Part shown: positions 1 to 5,700 of the stretch, piece after piece
Layout of the letters: each line of letters starts with the position of its first letter
Numbering within the stretch: the first letter of the stretch is position 1
DNA from: JAKVKY01 sp964293585
Lineage (GTDB): Bacteria > Bacillota > Negativicutes > Acidaminococcales > Acidaminococcaceae
Reading direction: 5' to 3'
DNA: 5,700 bases
Assembly: GCA_964293585.1 (NCBI GenBank)
Contig: CAXYYS010000098.1
Span: 1 to 5,700 of the forward strand
Position numbers and translations under genes: made by a program
The notes under the pieces: generated by a model
Seen by the model: the letters and a program-made list of their open reading frames with translations, nothing else
Databases searched by the model: none
What the model was told of the DNA's origin: nothing

Positions 1-348
1 GGGGAACCGGTGACGATTTATGGTGACGGGGAGCAGACCCGTGATTTTGTATACGCAGGTGATATTGCCAGAGCCCTGGAAGCCAGCCTGTCCTTACAGG
101 GATTCCACGTGCTGAATGTTTCCACGACTCAGGAAACTTCTATTAACCAGCTGGTTGCTTATTTTGAACAGGCTGCCGGCACAAAGCTGGTCGTACACTA
201 TGCGGCTAAACGTGATGGTGATATTTACAGGTCGTTCCTGGATAACCGGGAACTAATTTCCGTGCTGAAGCTGCAACCGGAGATGAATCTGGCCCGGGGC
301 ATCCTGCAGACTTATAACTGGTACAAGCACGAGAAGGGTGGTCAGTGA
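1..348 (+). CDS. NAD-dependent sugar epimerase/dehydratase, C-terminal part (5' end outside window)
   Basis: This is the last 115 codons of an extended short-chain dehydrogenase/reductase acting on nucleotide sugars (GalE / dTDP-glucose dehydratase-like). The frame is open from base 1, so the GTG at 10 is an internal valine and not a start. Seen: the family block VTIYGDGEQTRDFVYAGDIA (residues 4-23 of the fragment), which lies in the substrate-binding half of these enzymes; NVSTTQETSINQL, matching the usual NxGTGxxxSI/V pattern; a KRDGDIYRSFLDN stretch, like the R-x-GD...S-x-D substrate-contact region; and a C-terminal LARGILQTYNWYK helix. The N-terminal Rossmann fold (GxxGxxG) and the catalytic YxxxK lie upstream of the window, so the exact reaction cannot be decided. 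Its stop overlaps the start of a lipid-linked sugar transferase by one base, which suggests that it supplies or modifies the sugar for an envelope glycoconjugate. The family call is firm; the substrate is unknown. Confidence 0.9.
   Translation, partial: GEPVTIYGDGEQTRDFVYAGDIARALEASLSLQGFHVLNVSTTQETSINQLVAYFEQAAGTKLVVHYAAKRDGDIYRSFLDNRELISVLKLQPEMNLARGILQTYNWYKHEKGGQ
336..342 (+). promoter_or_regulatory. Ribosome binding site of the glycosyltransferase, inside the epimerase gene
   Basis: GGGTGGT lies within a longer stretch (AGAAGGGTGGT, 332-342) that pairs well with the 16S anti-SD, and it sits in the last codons of the epimerase. The GGGTGG core leaves 6 bases before ATG at 348 but only 3 before the in-frame GTG at 345, so ATG 348 is preferred. 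The TGATG overlap (stop 346-348, start 348-350) suggests translational coupling. Confidence 0.6.
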
Positions 349-1904
349 TGCATAACAATATTACCAGGAATGCTTTTTTTGTCCTCCTGATAATCGTAGG
401 TTTTAATATTTTATTCGGGATTGGCGGTTTCCCGCTGACCGATCCTGATGAACCGGCTTATGCGGAAACAGCCAGGGAAATGCTGGTCTTTAAAGACTAT
501 CTCTCACCCAGGATCTTTAATGAATTCTGGTACGATAAGCCGCCCATGTATTACTGGCTGGTAGCGGCTGCTTTTAAAATTTTTGGCGTCAGCGAATTTG
601 CCGCACGTTTACCGGCGGCGTTGATGGGAATTTTTACGGTCCTGGCCGTGTATTTTTCTACGACCAAGCTCTTTAATGAGCGGGCCGGATTCTGGTCTGG
701 CATCGTTCTGGGAACCTGTATCAATCTCTTTTATATGGGCAAGGCATCCGTGACGGACACGACGCTGCTCTTTTTTATGACCGGCGCCTTACTCTGTTTC
801 TTACATGAGCAGTACTGGGTCATGTACATCTGTATGGGTCTGGCTACCCTGACCAAAGGTCCTATCGGGATCGTGTTCCCTGGTACTATCATCTTTCTTT
901 ATCTGGTGTGCCGTGGCGAATTACGCCGGCTGTTAAAGATGCATATCCTGCCGGGTATCGTCGTCTGCCTTTTGGTCACGGGTCCATGGTATTATTGCAT
1001 GTATCAGCTGCACGGGATGGATTTTATCAATACTTTCCTGGGCTTTCATAATTTAACCCGTTTTACCACACCGGAACATCCTACCCGGGTCTTGTGGTAT
1101 TACTATTTACCCGTAATTATCTTGGGCATTTTCCCCTGGACGGGAATCTTGTTCCAGTCCATTAAAGCTACAGTTACTGACAGCCGGAGCAGTGATTTAC
1201 GGTACCTGGTCTTTATGCAGGTCTGGTGGATCTTTGTCCTGGTCTTCTTTACGATTTCCAAGACTAAACTGGTATCTTATATCTTGCCGCTATTTCCGGC
1301 TCTGGCCATCATGGTTGGCTGGAACATCGACCGGATGATGCGGGAAAACGGCGGCCGTTATTTAAGCTGGGCCGTTGGCAGCGGGCTCATGTTCCTGATT
1401 ATGGGCATAGGCTGGATGGTAGGTGGGCGCGCGGTGCCGGAATTAACTTTTGGCGGCTATATCTTAGGTGGCATTACCTTGCTGCTGGGTCTGGCCATCG
1501 TTGTGGCCCTGGTCGTGTACCGGGATGCATCCCTGGGAGCATGGCTCCACGTAGCTACCGGTGTGATCACCATGTTTATCGCTTTAGCCTTCTTATTCCC
1601 CAACATCCAGGATGATTTTAGCGTCCGGACTATCGCCAGGGCTTTTGTGGCGCAAGGTTTAACCGGCCGGACCCTGTATGTGGATAAATTTTTACGCCCG
1701 GGCTTTATGTTTTATGCCCATGTACCCGGCATAGAAGTTACTACAGCAGTCGATAAATCCATTGAGACGATTAAAAATGATCCGGGACCTAAATATGCCG
1801 TGATGCGCCGGTCCTTATATAACCGGGCAAAAGATGAGATGAACGCCGGTGACTGGCAGGTGCTTGCAGAAACCAAGGAAATCTGTATCTACGGAACCAA
1901 ATAA
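348..1904 (+). CDS. ArnT/PMT-type membrane glycosyltransferase (GT-C fold, lipid-linked sugar donor)
   Basis: A 518-residue polytopic membrane protein of the family that moves a sugar from a polyprenyl-phosphate carrier to an acceptor on the outer face of the cytoplasmic membrane (ArnT, PMT_2). Seen: a first membrane segment at about 10-27, then the first-loop motif DPDEPAYAETAREML (from about residue 32) with the Asp-Glu pair expected to be catalytic in GT-C enzymes. Next come YDKPPMYYW (about 62-70), FAARLPAAL, LTKGPIG (about 168-174), and SKTKLVSYILPLFPAL (about 304-319), all recognisable ArnT-family blocks. About 12-13 hydrophobic segments are spread over residues 10-418, and a soluble tail of about 100 residues follows, as in ArnT, where the C-terminal domain faces outward. 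Length is close to ArnT (about 550). It overlaps the epimerase stop by one base and ends in a strong terminator, so it is the last gene of the operon. The GTG at 345 is an alternative start adding one residue. The acceptor (lipid A, wall polymer or protein) and the sugar are not shown, so arnT is not assigned. Confidence 0.88.
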   Translation: MHNNITRNAFFVLLIIVGFNILFGIGGFPLTDPDEPAYAETAREMLVFKDYLSPRIFNEFWYDKPPMYYWLVAAAFKIFGVSEFAARLPAALMGIFTVLAVYFSTTKLFNERAGFWSGIVLGTCINLFYMGKASVTDTTLLFFMTGALLCFLHEQYWVMYICMGLATLTKGPIGIVFPGTIIFLYLVCRGELRRLLKMHILPGIVVCLLVTGPWYYCMYQLHGMDFINTFLGFHNLTRFTTPEHPTRVLWYYYLPVIILGIFPWTGILFQSIKATVTDSRSSDLRYLVFMQVWWIFVLVFFTISKTKLVSYILPLFPALAIMVGWNIDRMMRENGGRYLSWAVGSGLMFLIMGIGWMVGGRAVPELTFGGYILGGITLLLGLAIVVALVVYRDASLGAWLHVATGVITMFIALAFLFPNIQDDFSVRTIARAFVAQGLTGRTLYVDKFLRPGFMFYAHVPGIEVTTAVDKSIETIKNDPGPKYAVMRRSLYNRAKDEMNAGDWQVLAETKEICIYGTK

Positions 1905-1906
1905 AG

Positions 1907-1963
1907 AATCCCTCTGTCAGGAAAAGTCTGCCAGGTGCAGCTTTCAGGCGGAGGGATTTTTTT
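1907..1963 (+). terminator. Rho-independent terminator with nested hairpin, probably bidirectional
   Basis: AATCCCTC (1907-1914) pairs perfectly with GAGGGATT (1951-1958). The stem extends to 12 pairs through 1915-1918/1947-1950 with two G-U pairs. Inside the loop a second hairpin forms: AAAG (1923-1926) with CTTT (1941-1944), and CTGC (1928-1931) with GCAG (1937-1940), with one bulged T. Seven T residues (1957-1963) follow on the plus strand, overlapping the stem by two. On the minus strand the stem is followed by CTTTATTT, a weaker U-rich tract, so it could also end the convergent pepF transcript, whose stop codon lies 8 bases away. Confidence 0.88.
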
Positions 1964-1971
1964 GGTAGATT

Positions 1972-3783
1972 TTAACGGGACAGGAGTTTGGTCAATTCCT
2001 GTAATTTGGCGGCAAAGTTATCCAGGGTGATCTCCAGGGGCCGGGTAGTGTTGAAATCTACGCCGGCTTGTTGTAAAAGGTTCAGCGGGTAGTCACTGGC
2101 GCCGCTGTGCAGGAACGCCAGATATTTTTCTACGGCGCCCGGCTGCCGGTCCAGGATAGACCTGGCGAAAGCCGTAGCTGCGGCATAACCGGTGGCGTAT
2201 TTATAGACATAGATAGGCGTATAGAAATGGGGAATACGGGACCACTCTGCGGCCAGGTCCTGATCTGTGGTCAAGGCCGGACCGTAATAGGTGGCGTTGC
2301 TCTTGAGCCAGTAGTCATCCAAATCCTGAGCCTGTAAAGATTCTCCCTGGCCAATCTTGGTGTGGATATATTTTTCAAATTCGGCAAACTGCAACTGCCG
2401 GTAGACGGTGGTCCGGATGTTTTCCAAAATCTGGTTGAGCAGGAAAATCTTTTGGTCCGGGTCAGCCTGAGCGAGAGCATATTCTGAGAGCAGGATCTCG
2501 TTGGTGGTGGAGGCAATCTCCGCGCAGAAAATCGTATAATCAGAGGTAGCGTAAGGTTGCGACTGGTTGGTAAAATAACTGTGCAGGGAATGTCCCAGTT
2601 CGTGAGCGATGGTAGACATGCTCCTGTAACCGGGTTGATAACTCATGAGTACGTAGGGATGCAGACCGTAAATACCCCAGGAATAAGCGCCGGAACGCTT
2701 GCCCTGGTTTTCGTACCGGTCAATCCAGCGGTGAGTGAAAGCATGCTGCAGGACCTGGCCGTAGGTTTTACCTAAGGGAGCCAGGGCTTTTGCAATAAAG
2801 TCACAGGCTTCTTCAAAAGTAAACTGATAGGTATCCCTGGCTCCGGAGAGGGGAAGATACATATCATAGGCGTGCAGGTCCTGTACCTGCAGGGCCTTTT
2901 TTTTCAGGGCGATATAAGCGTGCAGGGCTGGTAAATGTTTATGCACGGTAGTAAGCAGGCTGTCATAAAAAGGCAGCGGGATATTATCTTCATCTAAAGC
3001 AGCAGCAATGACGCCGGGATACTGGTGAGCAGTGGCGTCAAAATGCGCCTTGCGGCAGGCACCGGTCAAAGTTGCGGCCAGGGTGTTCCCGTACTGGTGG
3101 TAAGAACTCAGTAAAGCATGGAAAGCATGGTGGCGGAGCGTCCGGTCCGGCGAGGTCATGTGTACCAGATAGGTACCTTCGCTCACATCCAGCTGACGAC
3201 CATCCTGGGTCAGGGCCGGCGGGAACTGCAGGTCAGCGCTGACCAGGGCGCGAAAGGCAGTGGCCCCGGTATCTGTGGCCAGCTGACTCTTGCTTAAAAG
3301 TGCTTCGGCGTCCGGCGGCAAAACATGTTTAGCTTTACGCAGTAAATTTTGCAGGTTAAAACGATAGGCGGCAAACTGCGGTTCTTTAAGCAGGCGTTCC
3401 TGGATGGTATCTGGCAGTGCCAGAAGCGCCGGTTCTAAAAAGCTGAAAGTTTCCGTGAAAGCAGCCAGCAAGCCTTCGGCCCTGCCTACCAGGGACTGCA
3501 GATGTGCATTGCCGTTATCGGCATCTTGCTGCAGCCGGGCGTAAGCGTAAATTTTTTCCACCTGTTGGGCCAGCTGATCCTGCTTTTGCAGCAATGCCAG
3601 CAGCGTCATGGTTTCTTCTAAGTGATGTGGCTGCGACTGTAGCAGGGCCAGCTCCTTTTTTAAAGCAGCGCAGGCTGTTTCCCAGGCCTGTTCATCGGAA
3701 AAGATATCTGTAATCTGCCAGGTATATGTTTCCGGTATTGCTTGGCGCGGCACCTGACTGCCGTATGTAAAGTTTTCTTTCAT
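1972..3783 (-). CDS. pepF: Oligoendopeptidase F (M3B zinc metallopeptidase)
   Basis: A 603-residue cytoplasmic endopeptidase that cuts oligopeptides and takes part in peptide turnover; 600 residues is the usual PepF length. Seen: an N-terminal block YTWQITDIFSDEQAWE (about 20-35) typical of the family; a long helical region with the PepF_N-like part at about 110-180; then the M3 catalytic domain with the zinc motif HELGHSLH (394-401; ligands His394 and His398, general base Glu395). The third zinc ligand is probably Glu422 in CAEIASTTNE. The block HFYTPIYVYKYATG (519-532) holds the His/Tyr residues expected to stabilise the transition state. No signal peptide is present. The frame stays open for 83 codons upstream of Met1, but that stretch is low-complexity, runs through the neighbour's promoter and 5' end, and has no family similarity. 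ATG at 3783 begins MKENFTYGSQ and has AAGGAG eight bases ahead of it, so it is the start. It is a single-gene unit, convergent with the glycosyltransferase and divergent from the radical SAM gene. No inactivating change was seen. Confidence 0.96.
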   Translation of the reverse strand: MKENFTYGSQVPRQAIPETYTWQITDIFSDEQAWETACAALKKELALLQSQPHHLEETMTLLALLQKQDQLAQQVEKIYAYARLQQDADNGNAHLQSLVGRAEGLLAAFTETFSFLEPALLALPDTIQERLLKEPQFAAYRFNLQNLLRKAKHVLPPDAEALLSKSQLATDTGATAFRALVSADLQFPPALTQDGRQLDVSEGTYLVHMTSPDRTLRHHAFHALLSSYHQYGNTLAATLTGACRKAHFDATAHQYPGVIAAALDEDNIPLPFYDSLLTTVHKHLPALHAYIALKKKALQVQDLHAYDMYLPLSGARDTYQFTFEEACDFIAKALAPLGKTYGQVLQHAFTHRWIDRYENQGKRSGAYSWGIYGLHPYVLMSYQPGYRSMSTIAHELGHSLHSYFTNQSQPYATSDYTIFCAEIASTTNEILLSEYALAQADPDQKIFLLNQILENIRTTVYRQLQFAEFEKYIHTKIGQGESLQAQDLDDYWLKSNATYYGPALTTDQDLAAEWSRIPHFYTPIYVYKYATGYAAATAFARSILDRQPGAVEKYLAFLHSGASDYPLNLLQQAGVDFNTTRPLEITLDNFAAKLQELTKLLSR

Positions 3784-3791
3784 GATGTAGT

Positions 3792-3797
3792 CTCCTT
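3792..3797 (-). promoter_or_regulatory. Ribosome binding site of pepF
   Basis: On the minus strand this reads AAGGAG within AAAAAGGAGA, with 8 bases to the ATG at 3783. It decides the pepF start against the longer open frame that reaches 4032. Confidence 0.85.
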
Positions 3798-3851
3798 TTT
3801 TTGACAGGGAATCGGAAAAGTTATTTACGGAAAAACTGTGTGTGAATTCCT

Positions 3852-3879
3852 TTGTTATTTTACCACACGGTGTTATAAT
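3852..3879 (+). promoter_or_regulatory. Sigma-A promoter of the radical SAM gene (extended -10)
   Basis: A perfect TATAAT lies at 3874-3879 and is preceded by TG at 3871-3872, giving the extended form TGnTATAAT. A -35 candidate TTGTTA (3852-3857, four of six) sits 16 bases upstream. Transcription should begin near 3886, leaving a leader of about 20 bases. A small inverted repeat ACAC-G-GTGT (3865-3873) lies in the spacer. It could be an operator, but it is short and may be chance. Confidence 0.75.
3857..3862 (-). promoter_or_regulatory. Possible -10 box of the pepF promoter
   Basis: On the minus strand this reads TAAAAT, five of six matches to the sigma-A -10 box, giving a 5' leader of about 65 bases before pepF. 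No convincing -35 box is seen at 16-18 bases upstream (the best is TTTCCT, three of six). The hexamer overlaps the -35 region of the divergent promoter, so the two would compete for polymerase. An alternative is a weaker pair starting from minus-strand TTCACA (3846-3841), which lacks a good -10. Confidence 0.3.
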
Positions 3880-3896
3880 TAGGAAAACTTTTTCTT

Positions 3897-3902
3897 GAGG
3901 AG
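3897..3902 (+). promoter_or_regulatory. Ribosome binding site of the radical SAM gene
   Basis: GAGGAG is five bases ahead of the ATG at 3908. It supports that start, which also begins the family's conserved N-terminal block. Confidence 0.8.
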
Positions 3903-3907
3903 CGGTT

Positions 3908-5602
3908 ATGCAAACATTACTCGTCGGTATTAACAGCAAATATATCCATACGGCCCTGGGGGTACGTTCTTTAGCGGCAACTTGCCGCCAACAGGGGCGG
4001 GAGGTGCAAGTTTTAGAAGAAAGCATTAACACACCTATCCTGCAGACCCTGATTAAGATTATGGAGTTTAAACCCCAGGTGGCCGGCTTTTCGGTACATA
4101 TCTGGAATAAACCCTATGTTTATCAGCTGCTGGGGCTTTTGCGGCAGGTACTGCCCCAGGTGCTGCTGATCGTGGGCGGTCCGGAAGTAATGTTTGCTCC
4201 GGACAAGGTACGTCAGGAAGCGCTGGCTGTAAATTATGTGGTCTGCGGCGAGGGCGAGGCATGCCTGAACGAGCTTTTAACCAGGCTCGAAACCGGCAGC
4301 GGCTCGGCAGAGAATTTTGCTGTCGTGGGACGAACCGAACAGGGGACCCCGGCCGTATTGGAAGATCTAAGCCAGCTGGCCTTTCCTTATCCTGACCTGG
4401 ACCAGGTGGTTAAGGAACATAAACTTTGTTATTACGAATGTACCCGGGGCTGTCCTTTCCACTGTACCTATTGTTTATCCGGAATTTCCCATAGCGTGCG
4501 CCGGAAACCACAGGCCATGGTGCTGGCAGATTTGCAACGGTTCCTGGATGCGGGGGTGCCGCTGGTAAAATTTGTTGACCGTACTTATAATCTGGACGAG
4601 GATTATTATTTACCCATCTTGGAGTATCTGGCCCGGGCTGAGACTCAGGCGACTTTTCACCTGGAAATTAAAGCCGACTTACTCTCGCCTCGTGCCCTGG
4701 CTTTTTTCCGCACGGCGCCTCCGGGACGTTTTCAGATGGAGATAGGCGTGCAGACGACCAATCCCGCAACTTTGCAGGCTATCGGCCGGGAAAACGACTG
4801 GCAGCAGCTGGCAGGTAATGTACGTTTGTTGTTGGCCCAGAAGAACATGCATCTGCATCTGGATTTGATCGCAGGGTTACCTTACGAAGACCTGGCCAGC
4901 TTTGGCCGTTCCTTTAACCAGGTGTATGCTTTGCGGCCCCAGATGCTGCAGCTGGGTTTCTTAAAAGTTTTACCGGGGACCTTGATGGCACAAAAAGCTG
5001 CTGCGTACGGGCTTATCTATATGCAGGAGCCTCCGTACGAGGTCTTAGCCACCAAGTATCTGAGCGCGGCAGAATTAATGGAACTCAAAATCCTGAGCGA
5101 GGTTTTTGATCTAACTTATAATAGCGGTCTCTTTTCACAAACCTTGCAGTTTTTGACGCAGCAGGAAACGGCGGGCGCTTTTGCCTTTTATCAGAAACTG
5201 GCTGCCTGGTGGCGGGAACAGAACTTATTTGGCAGCGGACACAGTGCCGGGCATACTACGGAACTTTTATACCGCTTCACGCAAACTGCCTATCCGCAAC
5301 TGGAAGCAGAGGTCAGGGAACTTTTACGTTATGACGTCATGGTGATGCAAAAAGGCTGGCAGCCTGACTGGCTGCAGTGGCAAAGCACTAAAAATTATGC
5401 GCGCAGTACGGCTTTCTGGCGGGACGAAGCCAGAGTGCAGCAATATGTGCCAGCGTATAAATTTAAAAACTGGCGCTTACTTAAGCAACAATATGCCTTA
5501 GAGGAATTTAATTTTAATCCTCTCAGTTTTACACGGGAAAAATGTTGGATTTTGGTGGATTATACCCATTTAAAAACTCAAAAAATTAATCTATTTTCCT
5601 GA
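3908..5602 (+). CDS. B12-binding-type radical SAM protein with DUF4080-like C-terminus
   Basis: A 564-residue soluble protein of the cobalamin-binding radical SAM group; its reaction is not known to me. Seen in order: an N-terminal B12-binding-like Rossmann domain (about 1-140) beginning TLLVGINSKYIHTALG, with IVGGPEVMF (88-96) and VVCGEGEACL (111-120), which are hallmarks of these domains; then the radical SAM core (about 170-370). The core carries the [4Fe-4S] motif CxxxCxxC as Cys182, Cys186 and Cys189 in CTRGCPFHCTYC, followed by KFVDRTYNLD (221-230), FQMEIGVQTTNP (276-287) and LDLIAGLPYED (318-328), the usual beta-strand motifs of the barrel. The remainder (about 375-564) is tryptophan-rich and corresponds to the DUF4080 region. 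The classical B12 lower-ligand motif DxHxxG is absent, so any cobalamin would be bound without a His ligand, or the domain may no longer bind it. It has its own promoter and is divergent from pepF. No terminator follows; an rRNA-type promoter begins ten bases after the stop. Family confident, substrate unknown. Confidence 0.93.
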   Translation: MQTLLVGINSKYIHTALGVRSLAATCRQQGREVQVLEESINTPILQTLIKIMEFKPQVAGFSVHIWNKPYVYQLLGLLRQVLPQVLLIVGGPEVMFAPDKVRQEALAVNYVVCGEGEACLNELLTRLETGSGSAENFAVVGRTEQGTPAVLEDLSQLAFPYPDLDQVVKEHKLCYYECTRGCPFHCTYCLSGISHSVRRKPQAMVLADLQRFLDAGVPLVKFVDRTYNLDEDYYLPILEYLARAETQATFHLEIKADLLSPRALAFFRTAPPGRFQMEIGVQTTNPATLQAIGRENDWQQLAGNVRLLLAQKNMHLHLDLIAGLPYEDLASFGRSFNQVYALRPQMLQLGFLKVLPGTLMAQKAAAYGLIYMQEPPYEVLATKYLSAAELMELKILSEVFDLTYNSGLFSQTLQFLTQQETAGAFAFYQKLAAWWREQNLFGSGHSAGHTTELLYRFTQTAYPQLEAEVRELLRYDVMVMQKGWQPDWLQWQSTKNYARSTAFWRDEARVQQYVPAYKFKNWRLLKQQYALEEFNFNPLSFTREKCWILVDYTHLKTQKINLFS

Positions 5603-5612
5603 GAAAACTAGC

Positions 5613-5642
5613 TTGACAAAAATGTGCATCTAATGCTATCAT
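5613..5642 (+). promoter_or_regulatory. Strong promoter, probably of an rRNA operon
   Basis: A perfect TTGACA (5613-5618), an 18-base spacer and TATCAT (5637-5642, five of six). The predicted start is the G at about 5649; starting with G is common among Firmicutes rRNA promoters, where it makes initiation sensitive to the GTP pool. AT-rich runs just upstream (A5 at 5572-5576, A6 at 5580-5585, TTTT at 5594-5597, AAAA at 5604-5607) look like an UP element that partly lies in the last codons of the radical SAM gene. The rRNA assignment rests on the leader that follows. Confidence 0.8.
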
Positions 5643-5648
5643 ATAGAA

Positions 5649-5663
5649 GTCGCCTGAAGCGAC
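5649..5663 (+). other. Hairpin at the predicted 5' end of the rRNA leader
   Basis: GTCGC (5649-5653) and GCGAC (5659-5663) form a perfect five-pair stem with the loop CTGAA. It starts at the predicted first transcribed base. No T-run follows, so it is not a terminator of the preceding gene. It could protect the 5' end of the leader or help processing; this role is inferred. Confidence 0.5.
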
Positions 5664-5667
5664 GGAA

Positions 5668-5686
5668 CCTTGAAAACTGAATAACA
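5668..5686 (+). promoter_or_regulatory. rRNA leader antitermination/processing motif (boxA-like)
   Basis: CCTTGAAAACTGAATAACA closely resembles the CTTTGAAAACTxAA(T)A-type sequence that I know from Firmicutes rRNA leaders and 16S-23S spacers, where it lies ahead of the mature rRNA and serves Nus-factor antitermination and precursor processing. It lies about 20 bases downstream of the predicted transcription start. The rest of the window (5687-5700) is the continuing leader; no mature 16S sequence is reached. Confidence 0.7.
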
Positions 5687-5700
5687 AACCAGATGGATGT

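Noticed and set aside
10..12. GTG as a start codon for the first gene
   Set aside because: The frame is open from base 1, and GEPVTIYGDGEQ is the middle of a conserved epimerase block, so this is an internal valine of a truncated gene.
2107..2337. Small plus-strand frame opposite pepF (also 2557-2775 and 3504-3713)
   Set aside because: Antisense shadows of a well-conserved gene; no ribosome binding site or recognisable protein features.
2271..2516. Minus-strand frame inside pepF in another phase
   Set aside because: Frame-shifted copy of pepF codons, proline/threonine/serine-rich, with no independent support.
3801..3806. TTGACA on the plus strand as a further -35 box for the radical SAM gene
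   Set aside because: The best -10 at allowed spacing is TATTTA after 15 bases (three of six); the perfect extended -10 at 3871-3879 is a much better promoter.
3784..4032. N-terminal 83-codon extension of pepF on the minus strand
   Set aside because: No ribosome binding site was identified for it, no family similarity, it overlaps the radical SAM start and the divergent promoter, and a better start with AAGGAG exists at 3783.
4068..4262. Minus-strand frame inside the radical SAM gene
   Set aside because: Proline/arginine-rich composition typical of an antisense shadow; no start signal.
5649..5663. Hairpin as a terminator of the radical SAM gene
   Set aside because: The stem has only five pairs, no T-run follows, and it lies downstream of a new promoter at the predicted transcript start.
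1..5700. Mobile element, CRISPR array, tRNA, toxin-antitoxin or defence system
   Set aside because: No terminal inverted repeats, transposase, spaced direct repeats, cloverleaf or relevant domains were seen; all long frames are explained by housekeeping families.

Overview
The window reads as chromosomal DNA of a low-to-mid GC Firmicute. The ribosome binding sites are strong and AGGAGG-like, the promoters have the sigma-A form, PepF and the DUF4080-type radical SAM protein are typical of Firmicutes, and the last 90 bases look like the promoter and 5' leader of a Firmicutes rRNA operon. The ArnT-like lipid-linked sugar transferase next to a nucleotide-sugar epimerase would fit a Gram-negative-walled Firmicute (Negativicutes). 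That placement is an inference and is not shown by the sequence.

Layout. Positions 1-348 hold the 3' end of an NAD-dependent sugar epimerase/dehydratase. It overlaps by one base (TGATG) a multi-membrane-span glycosyltransferase of the ArnT/PMT type (348-1904), so the two are probably translated as a pair in envelope polysaccharide or lipid glycosylation. A long hairpin followed by seven T residues (1907-1963) ends this operon. The same hairpin probably also serves the convergent gene pepF (1972-3783, minus strand), an M3B zinc oligoendopeptidase. A 124-base intergenic region (3784-3907) separates pepF from a divergent cobalamin-binding radical SAM protein (3908-5602) and carries a good extended -10 promoter for the latter. 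Immediately after that gene, without a visible terminator, comes a near-consensus promoter (TTGACA, 18 bases, TATCAT). It is followed by a small hairpin at the predicted 5' end of the transcript and a CTTGAAAACTGAATAACA motif, the recognisable antitermination/processing leader of Firmicutes rRNA operons. The 16S gene itself should lie just beyond the right edge.

Function. The window is mainly housekeeping: envelope sugar supply and transfer on the left, peptide turnover in the middle, and an uncharacterised radical SAM enzyme and an rRNA operon start on the right. I see no mobile element, CRISPR array, tRNA gene, toxin-antitoxin pair or defence system. The points most worth a second look are the functionally unassigned radical SAM/B12 protein and its tight packing against the rRNA promoter.
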